Assembly: GCF_024139115.2 (NCBI RefSeq)
Contig: NC_085139.1
Coordinates: 3,790,033-3,854,032 of the forward strand
Length of the DNA: 64,000 nucleotides
Source: Armigeres subalbatus
Taxonomy: Eukaryota > Arthropoda > Insecta > Diptera > Culicidae
Direction: 5' to 3'
The position numbers were made by a program, and so were the translations under genes. Positions 10,944 to 20,621 of the stretch are shown piece after piece. Below the pieces are notes generated by a model. The model searched no databases. It was not told where the DNA came from and worked only from the letters and a program-made list of their open reading frames with translations. Every line of letters starts with the position of its first letter. Within the stretch, counting starts at the first letter, position 1.

Positions 10944-12647
10944 AGTAGAGTTTCCATCCCGGGACATCCCGGGACAAAAAATCCCGGGATTTAGGAAAAT
11001 TCGGGATTTCCCGATTCCCGGGATATTATTTTTGAAATCCCGAAAATCCCGGGATACCCGGGACAAAAAATATTGTTTCATTTCCGGTTCGCAAACAGTG
11101 TAATTTTTCTTACAAAAGTTATTTGTTTTGAACGCGAAACCCAACTTAGGTTATAAATAAATTCATATCATATTTTTATACCTACCATCTGACATTATAT
11201 TTTTTACAAGTTCGTTTTTTTGGTAGGCTAAGGTATGTATACGGAGCCAAGGTTCTTTGGGATGCACAATCGATATCATCTTATTATTAAATTAGTAAAA
11301 GAAGAACAGACTTGAAAATATCGGAGATAGTTAATAGATTCTATATTATTATTCTAGATTCCCCAATACCACTCAATGGAAGGCCACTGACTGATACTTT
11401 TTCCAGCAGCTACAGCTCTCTTTTAATTAAACGACAAGTATCTACAGTACAAGATCAGCTAGATCTATTTGGCGCCTGCTTCCTACCCATCTCCCGTCTA
11501 CAGCGAGATTGTGTACAACAGCCGAGTTTCGCCTTGCTAATCTCCTCGCGTCGCTTAACTTTGATTCAGTCTTCCTGAGCTTCTTGCCTCCAGAACAATT
11601 CTTGATCCAATTCATGTCCTTCCAATCGACGTTCGTACAACAAACTTTCCAGCACAGGCGCAGTACAAGTGATCCGACCCCGATGCTCGGCCTAATTTGT
11701 TTGGTTCTTGCTGCTGACCAGCTCCTGACCAAAGCTTCGCTTGGACTCCTGCTGACCAACTAGCAAGCTACCGAAAGTTCGATCCTCCCCCTAATTTATG
11801 TACGGCGCTACCCATGACTTTCGCAGCCAATGCATGATCCCACAATGCAACGAGACTTATGCGCCCGACCCATGGATCCCGGACTACGATTACGTTTCTG
11901 TAGATAATCCATCGACACTATGTTCAAGATCCGAAATCCTGGAACATAATCTATTCCTGGGTTGTTGATCGATAAATTATCGTCGTTAATTTAACGCCAA
12001 CTTCGATAACGATAACGGTTGTACGATGATGTTTCGTTGACGATAAAGTGAGCGTTGATTTAACATTATCGTTATCGAGTACTCGTTGTTTTATCGATAA
12101 TTATCGATCACCGAATTTACCAATCTTAATACTCTTACAGAGTCTTAGTTTTCCATAGTAAATAATCTGAGAATATTTTTAATGTCTTAACTGTTTAATT
12201 TAGTATGATTGACAAAACTATTTTGAAGATGCAAAAACCCAGTTAAACGATTTTTTTATGATCAACAGTGAGGACAAAATTCGGCAGCCTAACCGAATCA
12301 TACTAAATAGGGGACGAGGTTAATTCTAAAGTGTATCGCGTCGATCAAAATCAACTCTAGTCAACAGACTGCACTCAATTTGCCAAATTCTCGGCAATTC
12401 TCTCTCTTTTTCGAAAGAATCGTTTCAAATTAGAATTGAATTGAGTTCCAATTTGAACTATGTATTATCTGGCCTTTCTAAAATATGAACTTTACCCCTG
12501 AATATTGAATAAAATCGTTTTTTAATCAAAAAATAAGTTTTCTAAGGATACATCAAAAAATCCCGGGATCCCGGGATTTCCCGGGATATCTGAACAATTT
12601 CATCCCGAATCCAGGACAACGAAAATGGCCGAAATGGAAACTCTACT
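10944..12647. mobile_element. 1.7-kb element with CCCGGGAT-rich ends inserted in LINE RNase H
   Basis: Termini AGTAGAGTTTCCAT (10944) and ATGGAAACTCTACT (ending 12647) are exact inverted repeats, flanked by CGCC on both sides (10940-10943 and 12648-12651). Removing it rejoins the host RNase H reading (ADMLA followed by RVSLQDW), which supports the 4-bp duplication. Both ends carry many copies of CCCGGGAT(T), about ten at the left and three at the right. No transposase is recognisable. A decayed hAT-like element lies inside it. Confidence 0.75.
11957..12480 (+). mobile_element. partial copy of the GATAACGATAA-type hAT-like element
   Basis: It starts with GGGTTGTTGATCGATAAATT and shares ordered blocks with 51799-52440: the palindrome-rich GTTATCGATAA segment, TTACAGAGTC, TGGGTTTTTG-side DNA, CAGCCTAACC, and GACGAGGTTA. 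It therefore belongs to the same family as the element at 51799-55894. Its 3' end is not clear, and it lies inside the CCCGGGAT-rich element. Confidence 0.6.
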
Positions 12648-13237
12648 CGCCAGCATGTCCGCTGTGACGTTCCCTGACATCCCACTGTTGTTCACAAGCG
12701 AAGATGGCCTGGATCCATGATGGGTGTTTTGGGTGCTCGCTTTGTAACGCAGCGATGGCATTGGCGGAATCAGCCTTCTGACTGACTAGGACCGGTTTGT
12801 CAGAGGGGGTAGTAGCGGCAACCAACAGAGCTGCGGTTTCCACCGAGAAGATGCTGCGTTGTGCAAGTAGACTGTCCGAGACCGTTAGGTTGCTCCCAGT
12901 AACGCCTAAGCCGACCCCATTCTTTCGAAAGGGAACCGTCCAGTGTAGCGATGCTCATGGTTCATAAATTCGGTGTTTAGCAACTAGGTGACATATCTTC
13001 GAAGAGCTTTCCTGTTGCCCCTCTTTTCAAGCGCCTCGCAATGGAGCTGATTATGTTGGCTGTGGAGGAGTGCCAGCTCCTTGCTCCATACCAGTGGAAT
13101 CTAGCAACCCGGGGAGACTGACGCCGGCCATCGTGTGCATGACCCGATAGGGAGAGGGTTCCTATGGTTTCCGGATGTGGCGGAAGCGTATGCTGCGGAT
13201 TTTAGGCAAATAGCCGCCTGCAAACGATGGCGAAATG

Positions 13238-13650
13238 CAAGGATGTTATCGATCATTTAGTAATTTGCATTTGATCATTTAGTAGTTTGTCAATAACTCA
13301 TTCCAGAAGCTGAATTTCAAAATGTGTTGTATTGTGGACTACTAGTGCGAAGGATATTCTACAACTCTGCCTAATGGTTTGTTGTTTGAATTCCGCTAGG
13401 AATGCAGTTATAGCTATAGTTTCAGTAACTTAGACTAAATGATAACAAAATTCCAATAATTTAGTTAGACCTACTGCAACTAGCGCTATAACTCCGTTGT
13501 TAGTTTAATTCCAACAACGAACTATTAGCACCTATTAGGCAAAGTTGTAGAAAAACTTTTGCACAAGAAGTCCACCATACAACACATTTTGAAATTTAGC
13601 TTCTGTAATGAATTATTGAACGCAAATTACTAAATGATCGATAACATCCT
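13238..13650. mobile_element. 413-bp fold-back MITE with 10-bp target duplication
   Basis: The ends AGGATGTTATCGATCATTT and its complement are followed by further inverted matches (TAGTAATTTGC; ACACATTTTGAAATT; GCCTAATAGG-like). TGGCGAAATG flanks both sides (13228-13237 and 13651-13660). A 9-10-bp duplication is usual for Mutator-like elements. That assignment is inference from duplication length only. Confidence 0.75.
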
Positions 13651-13964
13651 TGGCGAAATGGGAGGACACCTTCTTCGGCGCAGGCAGCTTCAGTGGGTAT
13701 GGAAGCAAAAAATCCGGAAGCTATGTGGAGGAATCGGTTGAAGACGGCTTCGCCGCTGCTTGGGTTTGAATACGCGTTCGCACCGGAGTGTCTCCGACTA
13801 CCACAAGCAGGATGTCACCCACGTAGACTAAGATGAAGGTGTTCTTGGCGAGGCCATTGAAGACCCCATACATGACAACCGGAAGCAGGGATGCCACAAG
13901 GACAGGTCCTGGAGGCGGAATTGCCGATAAACACCCCGAAGGACTGGCGGGAAAGGAAGTCGTG

Positions 13965-14212
13965 ATGTTTAACAGAGATCATCACCGCTGCTAATCATGT
14001 GAGATTTTTTTCATCGGCTTTTTTCGGTGAACATTAATCAAACTAAGCAATTACCGGACGTTTTGACCTACTAATACGTTCGGTCATCATCAGCGAATCA
14101 TGCTATAGAGAGAATCTACTCCCATGATGGGTATTAGTAGGTCGAAATGTCCGGTAATTGCTTAGTTTGATTAATGTTCACCGAAAAAAGCCGATGAAAA
14201 TAATCTCACATG
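13965..14212. mobile_element. fold-back insertion with 11-bp target duplication
   Basis: AGGAAGTCGTG occurs at 13954-13964 and again at 14213-14223, flanking an insert whose arms (13996-14077 and about 14130-14212) are near-perfect inverted repeats of about 82 bp beginning CATGTGAGATT. The left side has about 30 extra bases outside the fold-back. It interrupts the RT region of the dead LINE. Confidence 0.75.
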
Positions 14213-14661
14213 AGGAAGTCGTGCACAAAAGCTAGGATGTTACCAGTGAAACCCCATCACTAGTTGGTCCTTGTGTGGTTAAACGCCTCCGGAATATCCA
14301 GAGAAGCTAGATCGATCGATTTACCTTGGTCAAAGGCGCTGTGGAGTACGTCTCCCAATCCGGCAAAGTACGAAATAACCACATACCCAGGCTGTTGGTG
14401 GAAACCAAGTCTTCCGTCAGACTCAAGATTTTCTCGTAGCCTACGGTTCACCACCCTAGTAGCACAATTTAGATCGATTTTGTTGCAGCAACTCCAATGT
14501 AACTGGACCAGTCATTGTAACTGGTATATGACGAGTGTGCTACTCGGGCAACCTCTCGACGACCTTGGATACACAGAAGGTCAGCGAGAAAGTGATGCAA
14601 AATACACCCCGAGTGCATTGGCCACATTCGGCGGATCGGAAATAGTACACCCAACCAGCGA

Positions 14662-14904
14662 CTGTTAGATTTTCTAACAATTCTGTATAAGAACCTAACA
14701 AAACCTGTATAAGAACTGGGCATATACGAAATTGTTAGATTATTGTACAAAAAATGTAAGCTTACGAACAAATATTGTAAGAAAAGCTTGCAAAATTGTA
14801 AGGCCTCATACCATTATCGTATAAGAATCTAGCCTTTTCGCATATGCCCAGTTCTTATACAGGTTTTAGAAGATTCTTATACAGAATTGTTAGAAAATCT
14901 AACA
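14662..14904. mobile_element. 243-bp fold-back MITE, probable 8-bp duplication
   Basis: The arms start TGTTAGATTTTCTAACAATT and fold back for about 65-90 bp, with the shared blocks CTGTATAAGAA and ACCTGTATAAGAACTGGGCA. Flanks ACCAGCGA (14654-14661) and ACCACCGA (14905-14912) differ at one base and would be an 8-bp hAT-type duplication. It is inserted in the RT-linker part of the dead LINE. Confidence 0.7.
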
Positions 14905-17289
14905 ACCACCGATTGGGTTTAAGGTCTTGTAGACGGAAGAAGATCTACCCTTGCCACTTAGTGCATTGACTTTCCCCCATAGTTCGGCGGTGGATAGGAC
15001 CGAATTGATGGAGTCAAGAAAGTCCTCCCATTGCACTAATTTTTAATGGCGTCTTCGAAGACCGTTTAGCACTCATAGTGTTTTTGTTTGTAGTTTTCCA
15101 ATGCACTTACCTTTCTCGGGTGCCCAGGGGAAAGCCTCCTGAGCGCTCGGAGGGCTTCCCTTCTGGATTTAACAGCACGACGCGTTTCGTCCGACCACCA
15201 ACGAAGAGCTTTGCGTCTTGGCCGAGAACTGGTCTGAAGGATGAATAGACCAACGGTGTTGAGGACGATCTTGGACAAGTCGAGAAACGTAAGCGGGATA
15301 GTGTGCTCCAACGCGCGTTGAATGCTGCTATCGAACGACTCCCATCAGTCGCCGGCATCATAACGTCATCGTGGCGTCTTAGAAGTGGTAGAGGGAGAGG
15401 CGTTAGCAGTGATCGAAATTAGAAAATGGTTGCTTCCATAGAAGTCGGAAGCAACCTCCCAATTTAACATGGGAAGGAGAAGCCGGCTGATGATGATCAC
15501 TTCGATGGGGGTGGCCGAATGGCCATTAAAAAGGTTGATGAATCAGCGTTCAGGGGAACTAGATCTGCCTCCTCGAAATCTTCGAGTAGGGCAACACCAC
15601 GGGGGTCCGACCTTGTACTTCCCCAGGTCGGATGGTGGGCGTTCATATGTAAGTCCCAAAAGAAGAAAGAGAGACGAGCTATCACTGATGATGTCACTCG
15701 CCTTTTGTTTGATGGCGGCGAATACTAGGTAGACATTCACAATGCTAATAGGAATGCTTCCCTTGAGACGGACTCCAACGACTGGGAGGTCTTCACGAAA
15801 CTGAAGAACGTGAAAGGGGATCTCCCGGAAGATCTCTATCGCAATGGAGTGCCGGATATTTGCACCTACCATGCAAACCCATTTGTATATGCATCCGAGG
15901 GAACGATCGATGGAGGTGAGATGGTGGTGAGATGCGGTTGACCTCTTGGAGAGCTATAATCCAGGATGAACTATTGTTTGTCAACATTTCTAGGTTGAGC
16001 AGGTTGTTCTAAAAGCTGTTGATATTCCACTGAAGACAAAGAGATTATAAAAGAGGCACAAGTGTTTACAAGATCCGTACCCGACGCAGGTAGGGGCGAT
16101 GGTGACGTTGTATCAGTTGTGTTACGCTGATCAGAAGTGAATTCACTCAACCCGAGACTCCAACCCGAGTGATATGTCCTAACACTACCAGCATGTCACA
16201 AAATCAATTCCAGGTCCTTGAGCAACACATACTCATAGCATCCGTACTAACTTCTCGATTCTCTTGGTTGATCAGCTTGCTGCTACTCGGTGGCTTGCGT
16301 CCCACGTCGTCCGTCGGGGAAGAACAAAGCGTCCCGATAATATCTGACAGGAATCACTTGCTTCCCATAGTGTCCTCCGGAGGTTGCTTGCAGAGGGATA
16401 AAGCGTCCCTCTTCCATCTATTTTCCGGGGTCGGGGGTGTTCTTCAGTTGATGAACGATGAACTGCGATGAACTTAATACAAAATTAAAAATGACTATAT
16501 TAAAGATACAGAAAAAAAGTTCCGTTGTAGGAAAGACGTCCGCACTGAGGGGGGCCCGTCTACCGGAGGATCTGGATAGGTTCTTCATGCTTGGCGAGTC
16601 TTCGTCCACTGAATGCCGGGGTCGACCCGGTTGTTTCAGTGGGGTCATAAAGTCCGGTCTACCGGCGCCCCGACTACCCAAGGCACCGTGGATGCTTTGT
16701 TCGTCCGATGCCATCCAAAGGTTCCAGTTGGGGTATGGCGACCGGTCCTTGACTGTCTGGATTAGGCCACGGCTCAAGGATTGTAGCAGTGTTTGTTGTT
16801 TATTTCACGTTGGAGGCAACAGGGTGGTGCGTGTTGGCGTATGTATTGAAGACGTGGTTAAGGTTTGGCGGAAGGACCGGAGTATTTCTGTAGCCTCTAG
16901 TGTCTGGTGAAATGTCCGTAAGACTCCGTTTCAAAGTGTTGGGAACTGTAGAGCAAACGCTAACGTTAGAAGTGGTAGTTTTTAGCGATGTTTAGTTCTT
17001 AGTTAGATGTCTTTAGTTGCGTGGAATAGAAAACGTCCTGACGTGTTGGCGTTTTTATTTTGCGGGATCTGGGTAGCGGGAGGATGCTTGGCCTAAACAA
17101 ATATTTTAATATTAATAGACACGATGTGCGATTCGTTTATTCAGTTGCCGATTGGCCATGCATAGCATCAGATTTGACAGGACGGTTGAAACTTCTGGCA
17201 GAAGGCAGAATATGAAATGAGGTTCCTTGTCGACTATTTCCGAGCAGGCTTTCCCATCACATGGGTTTCTTTCGCAACCCATACATACT

Positions 17290-17467
17290 TAGTTAGTATG
17301 CCAGTCTTCAAAACGGCGTTTCTTTTCCAACCACTGAAGCTTGGACTTGCTTACATTAGCTTCGACAAATTTGTGCTGGCGTTGTTTCACAATGGCCAGT
17401 TTTGCGTCGTAGTCGTAGTCTTGCGTCTCATGGGCTAGATATTTTCGACGATCCCACGCTTCGCAGT
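17290..17467 (-). CDS. orphan candidate 3' exon, unknown protein
   Basis: On the - strand, after a CTAAG acceptor-like site at 17472-17468, a frame reads CEAWDRRKYLAHETQDYDYD, continues with many Lys, Gln and Arg residues (KLAIVKQRQHKF; LQWLEKKRRFEDWH) and stops at 17290. The amphipathic, charged composition looks like real protein. The codon just upstream of the proposed acceptor is a stop, so it would have to be a spliced exon or a decayed retrocopy. I do not recognise it. It lies between the LINE 5' end and mbc exon 2 and could equally be part of a transposon. Confidence 0.25.
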
Positions 17468-17836
17468 CTTAGAATTAATGGCTGGATTCGTTAAATCTCT
17501 CAACGTTTCAAAGGACCTAAACACTTACGAATTTTAACTTGCCAGCAGTCTTAAGTGAAGTTTTAAATTTAGGCATCGGTCCCTATATACCAGAATGAAC
17601 AACCATCTATGTATTCATTAATTGGCTGCTATGAGAGTCCAATTTCCTTGATTTGAATGCTACTATGTACGTTGAATGAATGCTAACTACGTACTTCAGA
17701 AATTCGTAATGAAAGTTACGCTGTCTAAAAAAAATATTTAACGACATTTCAATAAGTCTTTTATTTGATGCACCAAACTTCACGTAATTATCGATTTATC
17801 TCTCAGGGTTTACATGCTTTTTCCTTTCATTTGCAG
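17468..17836. other. mbc intron end with acceptor
   Basis: This is AT-rich DNA ending in a pyrimidine tract and a TTGCAG acceptor at 17831-17836. Nothing else is recognised. Confidence 0.5.
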
Positions 17837-18266
17837 TCGACCACATGTATCTGGAATTTTTCCCAAATGCTACGTTCACATCGTCGACAGCCGGGTGTCC
17901 CGTGACGGCGAATTGGTAGTGGCCCGCAGCGAGATCGTCGAAGAAATCACAACCGTACTGAAGGAGTGGCAGCACCTCTACCGTAGGTTCTATCTGTACA
18001 CCCACCCCGACTTCAAAGCGATCCGCCTAAAAATGCTGGAACTGATTCGGCTACGATCGCAACTGCTGTCCGGCAACCTGCCGGTGGACGAAATGAAAGA
18101 CATCAAGCTGAAGGCGACTTCGGAGATCGATACCGGCAATAAGATCCTGCGGCTGGACATGGTGGTGCGAGACGAGTGCGGGAACATTCTCAACATCGAC
18201 CGGACCTCAACCACACAGCTGTACGAGCACCACTTGAATGCCGTTGACCGGATTAAGCGGGCGAGT
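17837..18266 (+). CDS. mbc: myoblast city exon: end of SH3 and helical region before DHR-1
   Basis: T at 17837 completes the codon left open at 4721, and 143 codons follow in frame, ending AAG CGG GCG AGT before donor GTAAGT at 18267. The read-through gives the SH3 end (SGIFPKCYVHIVD), the DOCK EITTVLKEW helix, LRSQLLSGNLPVDEM and the GNKILRLDMVVRDECGNIL segment. These match the fixed N-terminal region of DOCK1/2/5, which binds ELMO in the family (IFPASYIHL, TTLREW, LSGTLP and LDLDLVVRDEDGNIL in human DOCK1). The downstream intron is 130 bp, and the exon ends in phase 0. Confidence 0.95.
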
Positions 18267-18396
18267 GTAAGTACTGCGGTCAACATTTGTAGATACGTCC
18301 AAAGATTCTTTAGACCTGAAAATATTCAAATTCAAGAAAACTGTTAGCATTGCATATTTTTTAGTTGTAATCCTATTTTTCATATCTCTTTAACAG

Positions 18397-20030
18397 ACTT
18401 CAATCTCCAAAAACCGCAACGTGGAAACCTTGAACCGCCATTCCCACAACCTCCTTTTATCGGTGCACAACTTTGTGTGTCGCTTCTGCGAGGACACGGA
18501 GATTCTGTTCACGTTGTACGACGGCGAAGAGATGCGAGCCATCACCGAGAACTACGTGGTCAAGTGGAGCCGGCAGGGCGTTGCAGCCGATCTGGATCAG
18601 TTCAACAACATCAAAGTGCTGTTCACGGATCTCAGCGGAAACGACCTGAGCCGCAATCGGATATTTCTGATGGCGTACGTTGTTCGGGTGGGGGCGATGG
18701 AGGGAAAAGATACCGACACGAGGCGAAGCAGTATGGCGAATTCGTCCAACACGGGCAGTTTGAAGAGCAGGGGTCAATTAGCGAGTCAGATGAGTACTCC
18801 GGGTAGTCCGGGACCGGGGGGAGCAGCGTCGTCTGCAACATCCGGGCATGAACAGCAAATGAGGCGACCTTTCGGGGTAGCTTCGCTGGATTTGAAACCC
18901 ATCATCAAAAGGTCAGAAGATTTCAAAGGTGATACCCAACTGAAGATGCCATTCATTCCATGCGAGAAGGAATCGCTGGAGAGTACGCTACGGAAGCTAA
19001 TTGGAAATAAGGATCTTGGCGAAAAGAGTGATGCTGCGATTTGGATCAGCGTGGATATCCTGCATGGTGATATCAAACAAGTGAAGGAAGAATACCCACA
19101 TTTGGTGCTGGGTAATGTGGCGTTTGCGCGGAAAATGGGATTTCCGGAAGTGATCTTCCCTGGAGACGTTCGAAACGATCTCTACCTAACGCTAGTCGGA
19201 GGAGAATTTTCCAAAGGCTCGAAGAGCAGTGATAAAAACATTGAAGTGACGGCAATGGTTTGCAACAGGGAAGGGGTTGCAATTCCCGGGGTGATCACCT
19301 ACGGCGGTGGGGGATTTGCACTGAATGAGTACAAATCGGTGATCTATTATCATGAGGACAAGCCAAAGTGGAACGAAACTTTCAAGATCGATGTGCCAAT
19401 CGAGGAGTTCAAGCAGTGCCATTTGAGGTTTACCTTCAAGCACCGGAGTTCGAATGAAGCCAAAGATCGCAGTGAGAAGCCATTTGGCCTATCGTACGTG
19501 CGATTGATGAACGATGATGGGACCACACTGCAACATAAGCGGCATCAGTTGCTGGTGTACAAGATCGATCAAAAGAAGTTCGATCATGATACGCAGTATA
19601 ATTATCTGCAGCTGCCGGCATTAATGGACGAGCTGGCAAATATAAGCGGAGGGAAACCTTCGATGAGTGGCTTTAGTTTAGCGTCGAAGGATTGCTTTAC
19701 CATAGAGACGAATTTATGCAGTACGAAGCTCACGCAGAATGTGGACATCCTTGGTTTGTTGAATTGGTCTTCCCGCAAGGAAAAGATGGAGGAATCGCTG
19801 AATGCTTTGATGAACGTCAAAGGTGAGGAAGTAGTCAAGTTCCTGCAAGACATTCTGGACGCGTTGTTCAACATTCTGGTTTTGAACGAGGACGCAGTGA
19901 AGTATGACAACTTGGTGTTCAAATGTTTACTTCGCTTGATTGAAATCGTATATGATCTGAAGTATCAGCATTTCCAGTCGGTATTGGATCTTTACATTAA
20001 CGAGAGTTTTTCGGCGACGTTGGCCTATGA
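18397..20030 (+). CDS. mbc: myoblast city exon: C2-like DHR-1 domain
   Basis: This large exon follows a TTTAACAG acceptor (18394-18396) and runs 544 codons plus two bases to donor GTAAGT at 20031. It starts TSISKNRNVETL. A conserved N-terminal block (FVCRFCEDTEILFTLYDGEE) is followed by a Ser/Gly/Pro-rich stretch of about 50 residues at about 18715-18860 that is longer than the human DOCK1 equivalent. Next comes RRPFGVASLDLKPII and then the DHR-1 domain (about 19165-19590: GDVRNDLYLTL, NIEVTAMVCNREG, YKSVIYYHEDKPKWNE, HLRFTFKHRSS, DDGTTL). In the family DHR-1 binds PtdIns(3,4,5)P3 at the membrane. The segment STKLTQNVDILGLLNW and the helical repeat VVKFLQDILDALFNIL follow. It splits a Glu codon (GA|A) with 20090. 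Confidence 0.97.
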
Positions 20031-20089
20031 GTAAGTTCGCATCTTTTCAAGGAATTTTATAAATTTTTAATGCGTGATTTCTTTTTCAG

Positions 20090-20621
20090 AAAACTGATCA
20101 ACGTAGTCCAAACGCACATCAAAAACGCAATCAACAACGTCAGCAGTGAGCGATCGAGCTCGATCAGTATCTACGCCATCAACGAAAATGATGAAACCCT
20201 CTATCGCACCACGAAATATCTTCAGTACATCATGAAGTTCATTATTCGGTCGCGCATTTTGTTCTCCGACCTAAACCAAGGAAAAGATCGGGAACTGTTC
20301 GAAACCATGTTGGAAGACTTGTTGGAGTCGTTCATCGAGCTGATCAAGTACCAGAACGATCTGTTGAAGTCGCAAGGTGCCCTCCTAAAGTACCTGCACA
20401 TAATCGCGTCCGATTTGATGCAGGTATACGACCCCATCAAGTTGAGCCAACGAATAGTGGACATCATAACGAACGTCCCGACCGGGAGGTTAAATCAGTC
20501 CAAGATGACCTGCATCAAAGACGTGGTCGATTCCAAGCTGTTCAAGCTGCCCCAGTGTCGCGCGATTCTGTTGCCGGTGTTCTGTCGGCAGATCAAGGAC
20601 AAGCTGGAGAGCAAGGAAGAG
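20090..20621 (+). CDS. mbc: myoblast city exon: helical (ARM-like) region
   Basis: After a 59-bp intron (acceptor TTTTTCAG), the first base finishes Glu, and 177 codons follow to SKEE before GTAAGT at 20622. The reading KLINVVQTHIKNAI ... TKYLQYIMKFIIRSRILFSDL ... LLKYLHIIASDLMQVYDPIKLSQRI ... CRAILLPVFCRQIKDKLESKEE aligns in order with human DOCK1 (KLTKVLKNYV, FKFIVRSRILFNQL, REILLPMMTDQLKYHLE). It ends in phase 0. The next well-supported exon is 16.5 kb away at 37154. Confidence 0.95.

Larger units (their letters stand above)
10441..17090 (-). pseudogene. dead R1/LOA-type LINE with endonuclease, RT and RNase H, split by four insertions
   Basis: On the - strand, fragments occur in LINE order. 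A Pro/Ser-rich ORF1-like piece lies at 16777-16418. The APE endonuclease lies at about 15990-15500 (IIALQEVNR, then MNAHHPTWGS and RGVALLEDFEEADLVPLN). The linker KALRWWSDETRRAVK is at 15360-15066. RT pieces lie at 14454-14260 (YFAGLGDVLHSAFDQGK, SLDI) and about 13900-13780, where the catalytic box reads YVGD instead of YADD. RNase H lies at about 12960-12648 and continues past 10943 (SANAIAALQ; GNVTADMLA). Many frameshifts and stops make it non-functional. The same family occurs on the + strand at 46400-47815 with a near-identical linker. The outer ends are approximate. It interrupts the mbc intron without touching exons. Confidence 0.8.
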
